Assembly: GCA_030737875.1 (NCBI GenBank)
Contig: CM060920.1
Span: forward strand, 480,902,861-480,966,860
Direction: 5' to 3'
DNA from: Allium sativum
Lineage: Eukaryota; Streptophyta; Magnoliopsida; Asparagales; Amaryllidaceae
DNA: 64,000 nucleotides
Position 1 is the stretch's first letter; each line of letters begins with the position of its first letter. Below are positions 50,590 through 62,020 of the stretch, one piece after another. Position numbers and translations under genes: made by a program. The notes under the pieces are model-generated. The model was not told the origin of the DNA, did no database searches, and worked only from the letters and a program-made list of their open reading frames with translations.

Positions 50590-51380
50590 GAGGAAAGATT
50601 TGATTTTATATACAATTACGCTAGTTATACTATTTTTGAAGAATACAATAATTAATATATATTGATTACTGATTTTTCTCAGAATCCGGTTATCATTCTG
50701 CAAAAGTATCTTTGTAAAACTATATTGTGATCCAAAAGCATTAATAACCTAAACTGAAACTTAATTGGACAATAGTAAAACAAAGAATATGAAGGTAGGG
50801 AGTAATCTATATTATCCATAATTTCATTTTTAAAATCCTATCACTTACGGCATCACTATGATTATTCAACTAAAATTCTTAGATTATTTTAAATTTAAAT
50901 ACCTATATATTTTTTCAAAAAATACACAGTTGTTTACAAATATTTCACTAATCTCTCACAAAATCTTATGTTGCAGTCCACATATTTAAATTAATCAACC
51001 AACCAAACTTTAAACTAATTGAAAAAATAATTAACTAGTATTTATTAATAATTCCTAAAAGATGAAAGTTTAGATATGTAAAATACAAGCGCACCAATAA
51101 CTATGAGTGTGTATGTGTTACACACATAAATAGTATACATTAACAATAATGGCAGATGTATTTTATAATTTATTTACTAAACGAAATTTTATCATACGTT
51201 GTATTGTAAAATTTTATTAACTTCGTATACTTTATTTTTTTAATTTTCTACAACTACTTAGAAACCATTCTCGGTTATCTCATAATATTTTACATTTACG
51301 CCCATAGATTTAACTAATTGTGTAATCTAAAATTTAAGATCTATTGATTTATCTAATAAAGCATAAAAATACTTAAATTT
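50590..51380. other. AT-rich upstream region of the UBP gene, no gene seen
   Basis: About 800 bp of AT-rich sequence without a recognised coding motif. It likely contains the distal promoter. Confidence 0.55.

Positions 51381-51381
<1 letters not shown>

Positions 51382-51452
<71 letters not shown>
51382..51452. repeat. (TA)n and (CATA)n microsatellite
   Basis: A TA tract of about 44 bp followed by CATA units. Confidence 0.95.
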
Positions 51453-51455
<3 letters not shown>

Positions 51456-51955
51456 CATATTTTTTTGAAACCAAACATGTGTGATCTTCTGTAAAGAAGA
51501 GAGCACACATATATAATATATATATATTTAAAAAAAAGCTACAAAGTCCAACTACAGATCCAGAAAGAAAAACAATACAAGGACACACGGCTATATGAGT
51601 GTATAGAAAAGTAGATGGATGAGCTCCGGAAAAACCACCGCCCATCATACTCCAATATCGAATTCCGGCAAAGCCACCATCCGATATTGAGTATATCTAC
51701 TCCAATACAAATGATAGTCGTTACAATAAAAAAAATAACTAAAATAGAATGAACACCTAATAATCTCTCCACCATCCGCAGAAAAAATATCCACAATAAA
51801 ACAACCACCAAATCTCTAGCTATCCACTAAACTCTTCCTCTATATCGACAACCTGAAATACAAAAATAACGACTAATCCAGGCAGCTATCGACTGATCCC
51901 TTCCTTTATAACCACAACCCGATACTGCAAGCATCTAAACAGACCACTAATAATA
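51453..51955. other. 500-bp block between two microsatellites, unclassified
   Basis: It contains an internal near-repeat, with CCGGAAAAACCACCGCCCAT and CCGGCAAAGCCACCATCCGA about 40 bp apart. No protein motif was recognised. It may be the 3' tail of the LINE to its right (inference). Confidence 0.4.
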
Positions 51956-52013
<58 letters not shown>

Positions 52014-52017
52014 GCGT

Positions 52018-52069
<52 letters not shown>

Positions 52070-52175
52070 GAGTATATGAATGTACATTTAAATATAATAT
52101 ATGTGTATACATACATACATACATATATATATATATATATTTATATGTGTATACCATATATATATATATATATGT
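51956..52175. repeat. Compound microsatellite (CT)n(CA)n(CG)n(CA)n(TA)n
   Basis: Successive CT, CA, CG, CA and TA repeats with CATA units, about 220 bp in all. The (CG)n segment at about 51999-52017 is unusual in plant DNA. Confidence 0.95.
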
Positions 52176-52214
52176 GTTTATAAAAAAGAGACAAAACAAG
52201 CTAAATCTAAAAAG

Positions 52215-53614
52215 ATATTAACAACAAAGCCGTAATCTATTACAAAAAAATCTGTTAATTCTAATAAATAAACTCAAATTGAGTTTGACCTTAACCAGAA
52301 AACTCACAAAGCACAATTCCCTAAATGGCTTATAATGTGAATTATACATCCAATCCAAACAGAAATATACTATTTTAATGATTAAATTATCCGTAGACAT
52401 AGAAACAGATTGAAAAAATCTCTGATTTCTTTCAAACCATATGAACCAACTTATGATAGTAACTAAAGAATCTAATACATATCTCTGACTTGAGTTATAA
52501 GCAAATCTATAAGAAATCCAATAGTCAACACAACTATTAAGAGTGTTAGGCTAGTCAAAAACAAATATCCTTAAAACCGTATTAAAAATAAAATTTGTAA
52601 TATTGCAATAAAAAAATAAATGATCAACATCTTCATTCAAAAAATTACAAAAGCAACACTTAACATCTAAAATAATATTCTTCTTCTTTAAAAGCTCAAT
52701 CGTATTAAGCTTCTTATGAGCAATTACCCACGTAAGAAACTTTGCTTTAGGAGGCGAATTAGATTTCCAAATAAATTTAAAAGTCCGAAGTGAAACCCCT
52801 GAAAAATTTATAAAATTATACATGGAATTAACTGAATATACTGGATTCTTACTCATACCCCAACTAATTGAATCACTATTCTCATCCGTGTGGTACAAAG
52901 CTAATTTAACTTTAAGTAATGCTAACTGTCTTAACATTTCTCCTTCTAAGATATTACCGAAAGCAAAATCCCACGGAGGATCCAAATCCCCTCTATAAAC
53001 ATCTTTAATTAAAACATTTTTAAAACTACAATTATTAAAAAGCTCGCTAAATTCAATTTTTAGCGGTAAACGAGAAATCCATATATCATGCCAAAAGTAA
53101 GTAAGATTTCCCAAATGAACAATCATCTTACAACCTAAATTAAAAAAAATCAAAACACTTTAAGACAGACTTCCAAAAGTAAGATAATCTATTAAGCCAA
53201 CTAACACTAGATCCAACAATATACTCTCCTCCTGAATAATAAAATTTGGAAACAATAACCTTCCAAGTAGTCGACACTTCAGGACATTTAAATCTCCATA
53301 ACCATTTGGCTAACAAGGAAGAGTTAAAATTATGTAAATTAATGATCCCCAAACCCCCCTCTTTCTTAGGCTTACAACACACCTCCCAGTTAACTAAACA
53401 TTTATAACCTCTACAACTAGTATCACCACTCCAGAGATAATTACGTCTTATTCTATCAATTTTCACAATAACCCATTGAGGAAATCTGTGAACAGACATC
53501 CAATAAGTAGGAATGGCAGATAATACCGAATTAACAAGCACTAATCTACCCGCTCTAGACAAAAATCTATTATTCCAACTTGATAATCTATTATTTATTT
53601 TATCAATAATAACT
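52215..53614 (-). pseudogene. LINE (L1-like) reverse transcriptase ORF2, C-terminal part, broken
   Basis: Reading leftward from 53614: INNRLSSWNNRFLSRAGRLV, VLSAIPTYWMSVHRFP, IRRNYLWSGD, then KKEGGLGIINLHNFNSSLLA. These are the conserved region after the RT catalytic core of plant LINEs. The zf-RVT domain follows: FKFIWKSNSPPKAKFLTWV, then CCFCNFLNEDVDHLFFYC with its Cys/His ligands. Two lesions are visible: a frameshift at the A8 run near 53146 and an in-frame TAG at 52551-52553. After the TAG the frame continues to 52215 (SWFIWFERNQRFFQ). The endonuclease and the RT YADD core are absent because the LTR at 53615 truncates it. Confidence 0.85.
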
Positions 53615-56600
53615 AACCAAACATCGAAAAATACCAGTCATTAGTGAAAGAAAACAGAGGGTGAGGAAAGATAAGATAGAAACTTAGAATAGAAGAAGAA
53701 GAAGAACACAACATCAGAGTAACACGAATCTCACAGCGGAACGAATAAATATATTTCATAACATAACTTTGAAATATACATCTGTACTTGAATATACATA
53801 TCATTGTCAAAGTACAGCACTTACAACACAGCGGAAATAACTATAACTATATGATCCTGAAGCCTCCTGCTCCAAGCTCTTCCAGTATATCTGTAAATCC
53901 CGACTACTTGACTGCCCGTACAAATTTGGGCACCCAAGAGTTTAGGGAAAACAAAACAAAATAAACTCCGGGTCAGTCATGGGACTGGTATGAGTAAAAC
54001 AGTTTAAAACAGTTCAAGCAGAAAATCAATATCTCATAAGACCACGCCGTATAACGGAACGGGTTTTTCCCTTATGAGAATCCAAAATATCTTTATATCA
54101 AAACCTTTTTATATTATAATAATGTCTATCAACACAATATAATAATCATCTAGCAGAAACGCTTTCATCTCACATTCTACATATATAGTATACAATCAAA
54201 ACCACAAGCACGTATTGGGTAATGGATTTCCAACTATGACAAGGAATGGAATTACCTTTCGCTAGTGTATCTCTAGAAAGGAATACACTGGGTTCAACAA
54301 GAACATCTTGCAACCCGGCCACACATGACCGACCACTCATTTCGCTTGAGTGTATCGAATGTATATCACCAACGGTTGGGATCAGCAACCGTTTCCCGAA
54401 TGGGACAGTATCGACAATAGATTTTTAGAAGTAAATGAAACTCTAGATCAGGTGATTATACACCCTACTTCGGTGCGACCGACTTAGCCATGCTGCCTGC
54501 CCGATTTCTGTCATTTACCGGTTGATGAGGCTAGAAGCTACGCTTTATCATCACACCAGATTCACTTTGAATGCCACATCGTCAAATCCATCAAATCACC
54601 GATTTGACGTCCTCAACCATACATTATGTGTTAGCTAAAAGAAGTTTCCTTCTCCGCTTCCACTCTTGGTACGGTTGGAGAAATCAATATATGTGATTGT
54701 CTGGAAATACTCTGTTAGACATCCGTCCATACAAGTCATCCTGGAACGGGATGAACCGAAGGCACTATTCAGTATATCCATCTTAGATACTGTTATCTAA
54801 GACTTATACAATAGCCCTTGCACTACTCCGTCTTCAATTATCTTTGGCATATATGATTCGCAACGCTTATGCCAATACAGAGTGGTCCTTTGGATAATAA
54901 TCCAACCGGTCTCTCCAGATTAACAACGTTAAAATGGTCAAAACTTCGATAGTCTGTGATTTAACTATCGAATAAAACAAGTGTGCAAACAACGATATTA
55001 TTTCCAGATGGAAATTTATATCGATCAAACATCATTCAACATTTATCTCTTTATTTCATTAATTTACTTATCTCCTGTTTCCCTATATTCAATATTTCTT
55101 ATTTTCTAAATTTGGAAAATATACGTTATTAACATTGGAAAACATTTCCATTTCTTGTTTTCTTTATTAGAAAACATTTCTGGTTTCTTATTTGGAAAAC
55201 ATTTCCAAAGCTTCTTCATTGGACTTAGACAGATGTTTAAACAAACCATCGCGATGCCAACTCAAACCATTTCCTTTAATTACTAAATTCACTTAACCAT
55301 CCTTTACTATCGAACCTTAACTATTCCTTAGTTAAAAATGAAGTCAATCAAGTTGGGGTAATACTACCTCTCAGACCTTAACTGAACAAAGTTTCTAACC
55401 TTGAAATAGACAAAGTTCACTCTTCTAATTCTTTAACAAACTTCCTTACGCAACTCTCTTTCAAATCTTTCTATTCGATAATTCTTTCCTTCGATAAGGT
55501 ATATTCATAACTCTATTCAATTTATTCTATTCACTTAACTCTTTTGATTTAACTTTAACTCTATTCACTTAACTCCTATCGAATAAACTATGTTCGATAA
55601 CTCTTTTAATTCTATTTGAATAAACTATATATTCGATTAACTCCTTTATTTTATTCGAATAAACTAAATTCGATTAACTCCATTTGGATAACTCTAGTTC
55701 GATTTAACTCTATTCAATAAATTCTAGTTTGATATAACTCTATCGATTTACTTTAACTGATTAACACTAACTGTTTAACTCTAACTGGTTTACCCTAATG
55801 GTTTAACCTAACTGATTTACTCTAACCAATTAACTCTAACTGGTTAACCCTAATTGATTAAATCTGTTTGATTTACTCTAATCAATTTATTCTATTCGAT
55901 GAATTCTGATCAAATAACTCCTTTTGGCTAAACTATATTCGAATACCTCCTTTTTAACCTTGTTCGATAACTTCCTTTATTCTATTCGAATAACTAATTC
56001 GATTAACTCCTTTCCGAATAAACTATTCATTTATAAAGATTTACTTTTAGTAACGGTTCTTCACTTTACAAATGATTTCCTTTTATTCTAACTTATCCTT
56101 TGATTTTATAAGTATTTCTTTTATAAAAATCCTTTTCCTTTTCTATATAAAATCCATCGATTTTATATAAATAATTCATTTTCAAAATACACTTTGAAAA
56201 TATTCCCTTATCAACATTTCGGTATGTTATGGTATTCAACATATCAAATCACGATGATCAGTATCGTCCAAACACATATAATCGACAATAGATTATATAT
56301 CACATCATATATCACAATATATGAAAAATAGTAAAATAAATGTTGAGGAACCCAGTTGGGTTCCTCCAACCTGTTTCCTGCATCACAGATGTTAAACAAT
56401 ATAGATAACATCACTTTCAGTTCCATATGATATATTCTGTTAAACAGAATCAATATAGAAAATTCAACTAACTGACTAGCAGTTTAATCAAACAGTCAAC
56501 ACACAGTCAATCAGATAATTTCTAACAGTTCTAAAAATACAACATGAAATTATAAACTGTTCAGAGTTAGTGAGATTTACTCACTTTGGACTATCATCGT

Positions 56601-58546
56601 TAATGAACGATAATTGTCGCTTTGTTCAGACGGACAATTTATTTTGCAATAAATTGTGGCGAGCTCCGATGGACTTCCAGTCAGTTCCATGGTGTAGTGT
56701 CCGTCCATACGATCCTAATGGATCTTGTTTTGCTGAATTTCGATGTCGTATGATAAAGTTATCAATTTTCGAAGTTATACGACTATTTTGACTTGAATTT
56801 AAATTAGAAAAATCTGGGCCTTACCCAACCACTTTGGGCCCAAACCCACTCGTGCTAGCCCAACCCGCCTCCCTTTCTTCTTAAATATGATCCTGCTCCA
56901 AAACAATCGGCCCATTCCAGTAATGGCCGCATCTTTTCACTCATACACCTCCTCCTCATCATCATTGTTTGCCAAACCAATTACACCGTAAGACTTCTCC
57001 TTCCATCCTCTACTAAATCCACCCATCAGCTTCCAGCTCGCACATCTCCTCTGAAGTGCGTCGACCTCGACTTCGACTGCCACCAACGGTGCAGCACCGA
57101 ACTCCTCTTGCACAAAAATACCCAAAACTTCCACAAATGATGCTCTCTCGCTTCCTGAATCCGAATCTAACATCGAGACTACACCTCGATGATCCAATGC
57201 CCTGCAGTAATTAACCCTAGTTCTGCTGCAAGGTTCGACTTTCCCCCAAATGCTGATCGCACCCTTCGAGAATCATACCAAACCGTAGGGAATGTTCGCA
57301 GGGATCCGAATATATATATATTAAGATTTTAGGATGTTAGTTTGGATTTCTGTGATTTTATTTTTGGGAAATTTTCTACTGTAAACACAATTGCGGTTAT
57401 ATATAGTTGTGATTGGGGGTAGGTAGCTCTTGTGGCTGAGATTTGCGTATGCGTGGCCTGTTCTGATCCAAAGAAAATATTAGGATATTTTTTATTTTTA
57501 TATTTTATTTTAATGATTTTATATTCATTCTTGGTCCTTAAAAAATCACTGCGACCGCATATGATTCTCAAAAATACCAAACTGGACCGGTAGCTAGAGT
57601 TCGACATTACGGTCCCAAAGAAACTGGTTTTGTCGAATTCTGACTTCATTTGCTCGCACGGCGTATTTTTAACTGTCAAAATACTGACTGTTTTTCACTC
57701 TAAAAATCTGTATGACCACACAGTGACTCTAAAAATCACGAAACTGGAAATCTAACAACTATTTGACATTGCGGATCCAACAAAATTAGCTTCGTCGAAT
57801 TCCGACTTCGTTTGCAAAAGTGGCTATTTTTAAAGCTCTGGATGACCCATTTAAATATATAAATATATTTAAATATAATTAAATTAAATATTTATAAATA
57901 AATATTATCGTATATATCCACATACGATATCGTTCAGCTCTAGAATATTCCTATATGAATTTCTAACTTGACATTCGCTTCTGGGTCAACCCGATATTCA
58001 TTTTATATGGAAATTCCTTTTTAAAATATAAATAATTCCTTTATAAATTATAAAGGAATTCCACAGCGACTTTTCTAAAATTTGATTCGGACATAAATCA
58101 AAATCTACACGATGAAATCCCGATTTTTCTCTTCCACTAGAAAGATATACTCTACCAGCTCCACACGTTTCTTGTTTCACAGAAATCCGGCTTAAAACGA
58201 ATCCTGTACATTCAGTTGAAGTTCGAATTGCCAATTTACGAACTACAGCGCCATTTCGAGCTCGATTTTAATTATAATATAATTATACGTTCAAACTGTC
58301 GTTTATATAATATATTCGTTATTCAAATTCAATTCTAAACTGAATTATATAATTTGAATTGTCCAGTTCACACCATATCTCCATTTCAGCCAATTCTGAT
58401 TATTTCAGAATTAAATATATTATTTAATTATTATATTAATTAAATATTCACCATTATTTAATTAACTGACCATTAAATTCTCTAATTCACTATTTAAATA
58501 ATTAAATAAATTAATTATAATTCCTCTGCCAATGCGGGTCATTACA
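53615..58546 (-). repeat. Older relative of the LARD LTR (4.9 kb), left end truncated
   Basis: Collinear with 7192-12965 from the ACATCGAAAAAT word (53619) to the end AATGCGGGTCATTACA. It shares blocks such as CTCATAAGACCACGCCGT, CGACCGACTTAGCCATG, CAACAGTTCTAA-type words and GAAATCCCGATTTTTCTC. It lacks the first 45-50 bp (terminal TGTAGTAACCC and the left hairpin arm) and joins LINE sequence directly. The dyad array region (55440-56020) is shorter and less regular. No polypurine tract follows at 58547, so it is a solo LTR or a truncated element. Confidence 0.85.
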
Positions 58547-59062
58547 CACCTCATTAATTAGAATATTCCTTTCTATGTGTGTGCCGCTGTGTTTCGTAGA
58601 CATACCTTGACATGTATAGCCTGCCAAATCTAGAGTTTAGTCTTTAAATACATAATATTTTCAATCACCAGAACTTTATGTTCTTACCTCCCTCCTCTTA
58701 ACATATAAATAGGATGGTAGGTAGGAACGCTTGGATCAGTGACATTTTGGTGATGGAGCCTAACGATGGAGGATTCATAGCTATTAGGCATTATGGCAAT
58801 ATTATCATGGTGGGATAATTAATGTTGATGTTCCTATTATTGCATGAGACTCATTATAACTGATATTTATAATGGTTTAAACTAAAGGTACATCTATTAT
58901 AAGTTATTATATTTTATCCCTTTCATTGTTGAGGTTCTGATTTCATTTAATATGCTCTGTTATATCATTTCCTTATAGGAACCGGCGATCCTTTTAGAAT
59001 GGCTCTAAGTTTCGATTTGCCTTTTTGGGTCGAATTAGTCCCGTTCCGAGTGGGTTGTTACA
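58547..59062 (+). repeat. Gypsy LTR 3' end (plus strand), incomplete
   Basis: The segment ends GAGTGGGTTGTTACA at 59062, directly before a PBS-like site, so at least its right part is an LTR end of a plus-strand gypsy element. Its left end was not found and may be displaced by the LTR at 53615-58546. Confidence 0.55.
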
Positions 59063-59064
59063 TT

Positions 59065-59076
59065 TGGTATTAGAGC
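59065..59076 (+). promoter_or_regulatory. Primer-binding site, one mismatch (plus-strand gypsy)
   Basis: TGGTATTAGAGC, the usual tRNA-Met PBS with C changed to T, followed by CTAGGTT as in several plant gypsy lineages. Confidence 0.75.
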
Positions 59077-59700
59077 CTAGGTTACCCGATTATAGGGAAA
59101 ATATACGTATGAGAGGCGTACTTGTTATTTTGAGGATTTTCAGAAGTTTAATATATATAAGTATATATATTTAAAGTACATGTATCTTTAGGAAATAGCA
59201 TATGTAGTCTTTTAAGGAAAGACTTAGCATTATATTCTAGAAATAATCTAGAGGCCATATAGTGATATTTCAACTTCCTTGTCAGTTTAGAGGCATGTTA
59301 GCATACAAGGAATGCAAAGACGAGACAACGAAAAGAAAAGAAACTCCCAAATTTAATAGGTAATCAATGGAAATCAAGTAGTGATTTAACTATCATTTAC
59401 AGAAAAGATAAGAGAGAAATGAATAGAAAGAATTCGTAATAAGTGTTTATTGGGATAACCAATAATTAGGACAAATCAATGTTAACAGTTTAAGAATATA
59501 CTACGATTTCAGGAAAAACGGAAGGATATCTTTAGTTATATATAATAAACTTTTGTATTTGTAAGTATGGGATTTTTAAATTTTAAAAGAGCAATAAATG
59601 ATCGATAAGGGAAAATGAAAAAATCGAGGAAATAATTAAGGTCATTTATGCGTAGATATTAATATTCAAATCTGAGTTAAATGTTTATAAGAATGAGGGT
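59077..59700 (+). other. Presumed leader of the plus-strand gypsy element, no coding seen
   Basis: AT-rich sequence after the PBS, without an open gag frame. It is cut by the copia LTR that begins near 59701. Confidence 0.4.
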
Positions 59701-60856
59701 TGTTAGGGACTAGAGCGTCCATAACCAATGTTAATGGATCTTAAGGTTATTCAGACACTAGAGAGATGAAGTGATTTACTGTATCTACTCAAATTCAAAC
59801 ATAAAGAAATAAGTAATAAAATAGAATGCAGTACAGCAAATAACACTAGGATTTTTATACTGGTTCGGATTATCCAATCCTACATCCACTCTTGCACTTC
59901 ATCGTGCAGAATTTCACTATAATCGCTTGCTTTCCATGGGTGGCGAGAACACCTTTACAATCTTGATTTCACGGGCTACAAGATACACATTCTCCTTATC
60001 AACAGCAACAAACAATGGCAAGTAGTCGTATCTTCAATACAGATTCTTGCAGATTTGGTACAATATTCCTATATACCTCTAATGGCAATATATCTTTGGA
60101 TTCTTTGAGAAAATAGGATAAAATCAGAGAGAGAATGACATGAATTCAAGTACAACTCTCTGATATTGTGTGGCGTGAAAATCAATGAAGAATTGGAATG
60201 AAAGAGAGTGGATTTGCAAGAATAATAGAATAGTATTCAACGGATTTGTGTAGAAAATATATGGAGAAGGAGTAGAAGAAAATGTGAAAAGATGATGTGA
60301 AAATTCATTTCTAGAAGCCTTTAAATAGTATTTGAAGGAATGTGTCATTTGGTGAAGGGACGGAGGGAAATAACTTCTCAATTTAAATTTGAAAAAAAAT
60401 CTGAAAAGCCGTTATATGTTGACATGTAACAAGTTGTATATCGACATACCTATTGTTGCAAAAGACACTTATAAGTGTCGCAAATATTCAGCACTTCATG
60501 TTTCCTTATTTTTGTGAATTTTGGTGATTCCGTTGACGTCAATAGTTGATTATCTTCAAGTATATATAAATTCCATGTGATCTTTAACAAGATATTCTAA
60601 GGTTCAACCAACTCCTCATCACTTCAAACACCTCTATTCTTCAGCATTCTTCTCTAATACACTTTGGTCTTCAGTTGTTCTGATTATCCTTCCATTGCTC
60701 TGATTAAACTTCTTATATAATCCCTGTTTTGTAACTCTTGTATATATCTAAGAAAATCTTTATAATATATCTGATGTGACTGCACAACTCAAAGATATGT
60801 TTGTAGTCATATTTATGTGGTTGTTGTCATCAAAAACAATACCTAGGGTATTAACA
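59701..60856 (-). repeat. 3' LTR of a SIRE/Maximus-like copia derivative
   Basis: The right edge is firm: on the minus strand AAAAAAGGGAAGAA (polypurine tract) is followed by TGTTAATACCCTAGG starting at 60856. The left edge is less certain: TGTTAGGG at 59701, or TGGATC near 59736. The segment at 59850-59895 (CTGGTTCGG, CCTACATCCACT) matches the copia LTR at 5730-5765. Confidence 0.7.
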
Positions 60857-60871
60857 TTCTTCCCTTTTTTG
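60857..60871 (-). promoter_or_regulatory. Polypurine tract of the copia derivative
   Basis: The minus strand reads CAAAAAAGGGAAGAA directly before the LTR start, preceded by GGTTGTCATCATCA, a typical SIRE-type pre-tract sequence. Confidence 0.75.
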
Positions 60872-61261
60872 ATGATGACAACCATATAAATATTTGAGGG
60901 ATAAAATATAATACTTTTTTATATTTGACTCCCCCTAACTCTGTGCACCCCCTCTATCATTTTGTCTAGTATATTTATACCTTTTCTCCCCCTTTGTCAT
61001 CAACAAAAAGGGTAAAAATAATTATTTAGTTTACTGCTAGACAATATGTAGAGTTTGTATATGCATATAAATAAAACACAAGTGGGGAAATCAAAATTAT
61101 GAGTTTTAGAGTTACCGACTTCGCCGATGCCATTAACAAATCCTTTTCATATTTATCCAAGGTTTAATAGACTTCTTGTCATATGCTTTGAGCATAGATT
61201 GTTTAGTACCTGAAAAATTATAACGCAAACTGGTACCCTTTTTATTTCGACGTCCATAAGG

Positions 61262-62020
61262 TTAAGTTTTGTGTTGCCAAACCCATGAAGAGTTTGAGTG
61301 CCCTTTCAAAATATAATCAATAGGTAAATGAACCTTATCAATTAAATTATCAATTTTTTCTTTTTCAGTATTATCCAACCATTTTGGAACATATAAGTTA
61401 ATGAACCTATTTGGAGGATTTAACTTAGTACATTGAGTACTATATTTCTTTGATTTAGCCTTAGAGGTGTAGTCAAGTCCATGCTTATTCCTTGTGTGTT
61501 GAGATGCATATAATAATTTCTCTATATTATCCTTTCCTTTGTTAAATTTATCGATATTAGTTTTCATTTTATCAAAATCCTTACTATGGTCAAGAGTGAT
61601 TTGTGACTTTATTGAAATATTTTCTGATTTTAAGTATTCCTTTTCAGTTTTCAGTTTTTCAAAACTTCCAAGTGTTATATCCTTTCCATTTTTATGGCCA
61701 TTAAATCTTTTAATTTCACCGTCTAGACATTGTTTCTCTTTACTTAACTTTTAATTAGATATTTTTAATCTATCTATTTCTGTCAATCTATTATTGTACT
61801 TTTTCCTAAGTATTTCATAATCTCGATGCATATCATTTAAAACTTTAGTAATTTCTTTTTCAAAATTTAATATCTGGTCATCCATTTCCATGAAGCATAC
61901 ATTGGCCTTTTTCGTTTCTGAATCATTATCACTTGATGATGTATTTGAGTCATCCCATATGTTGTATATAACAATGTTGTATACACAATTATATGATTTT
62001 TGTTTGATGATAACAACCAA
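61262..62020 (-). pseudogene. SIRE/Maximus-like gag C-terminal coiled-coil fragment, fused
   Basis: One minus-strand frame from 62020 to 61262 with a single in-frame stop near 61752. It has KKANVCFMEMDD, a long charged coiled coil (KEITKVLNDMHRDYEILRKK ... FEKLKTEKEYLKSENISI), then DKFNKGKDNIEKLLYASQ and GLDYTSKAKSKK. The last two blocks align with NKFNKGRENLSKILENSQ and GLGYDQKAKSKK of copia element 1. The first 20 or so residues (MVVIIKQKSYN) come from sequence that resembles the pre-polypurine-tract region, so a deletion has joined an element end to gag. Protease, integrase, RT and RNase H are all missing before the 3' LTR at 60856. Confidence 0.75.

Noticed and set aside
56937..57197. 86-codon acidic open stretch (minus) in the older LTR
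   Set aside because: The matching region of the young LTRs does not encode it, and there are no known motifs.
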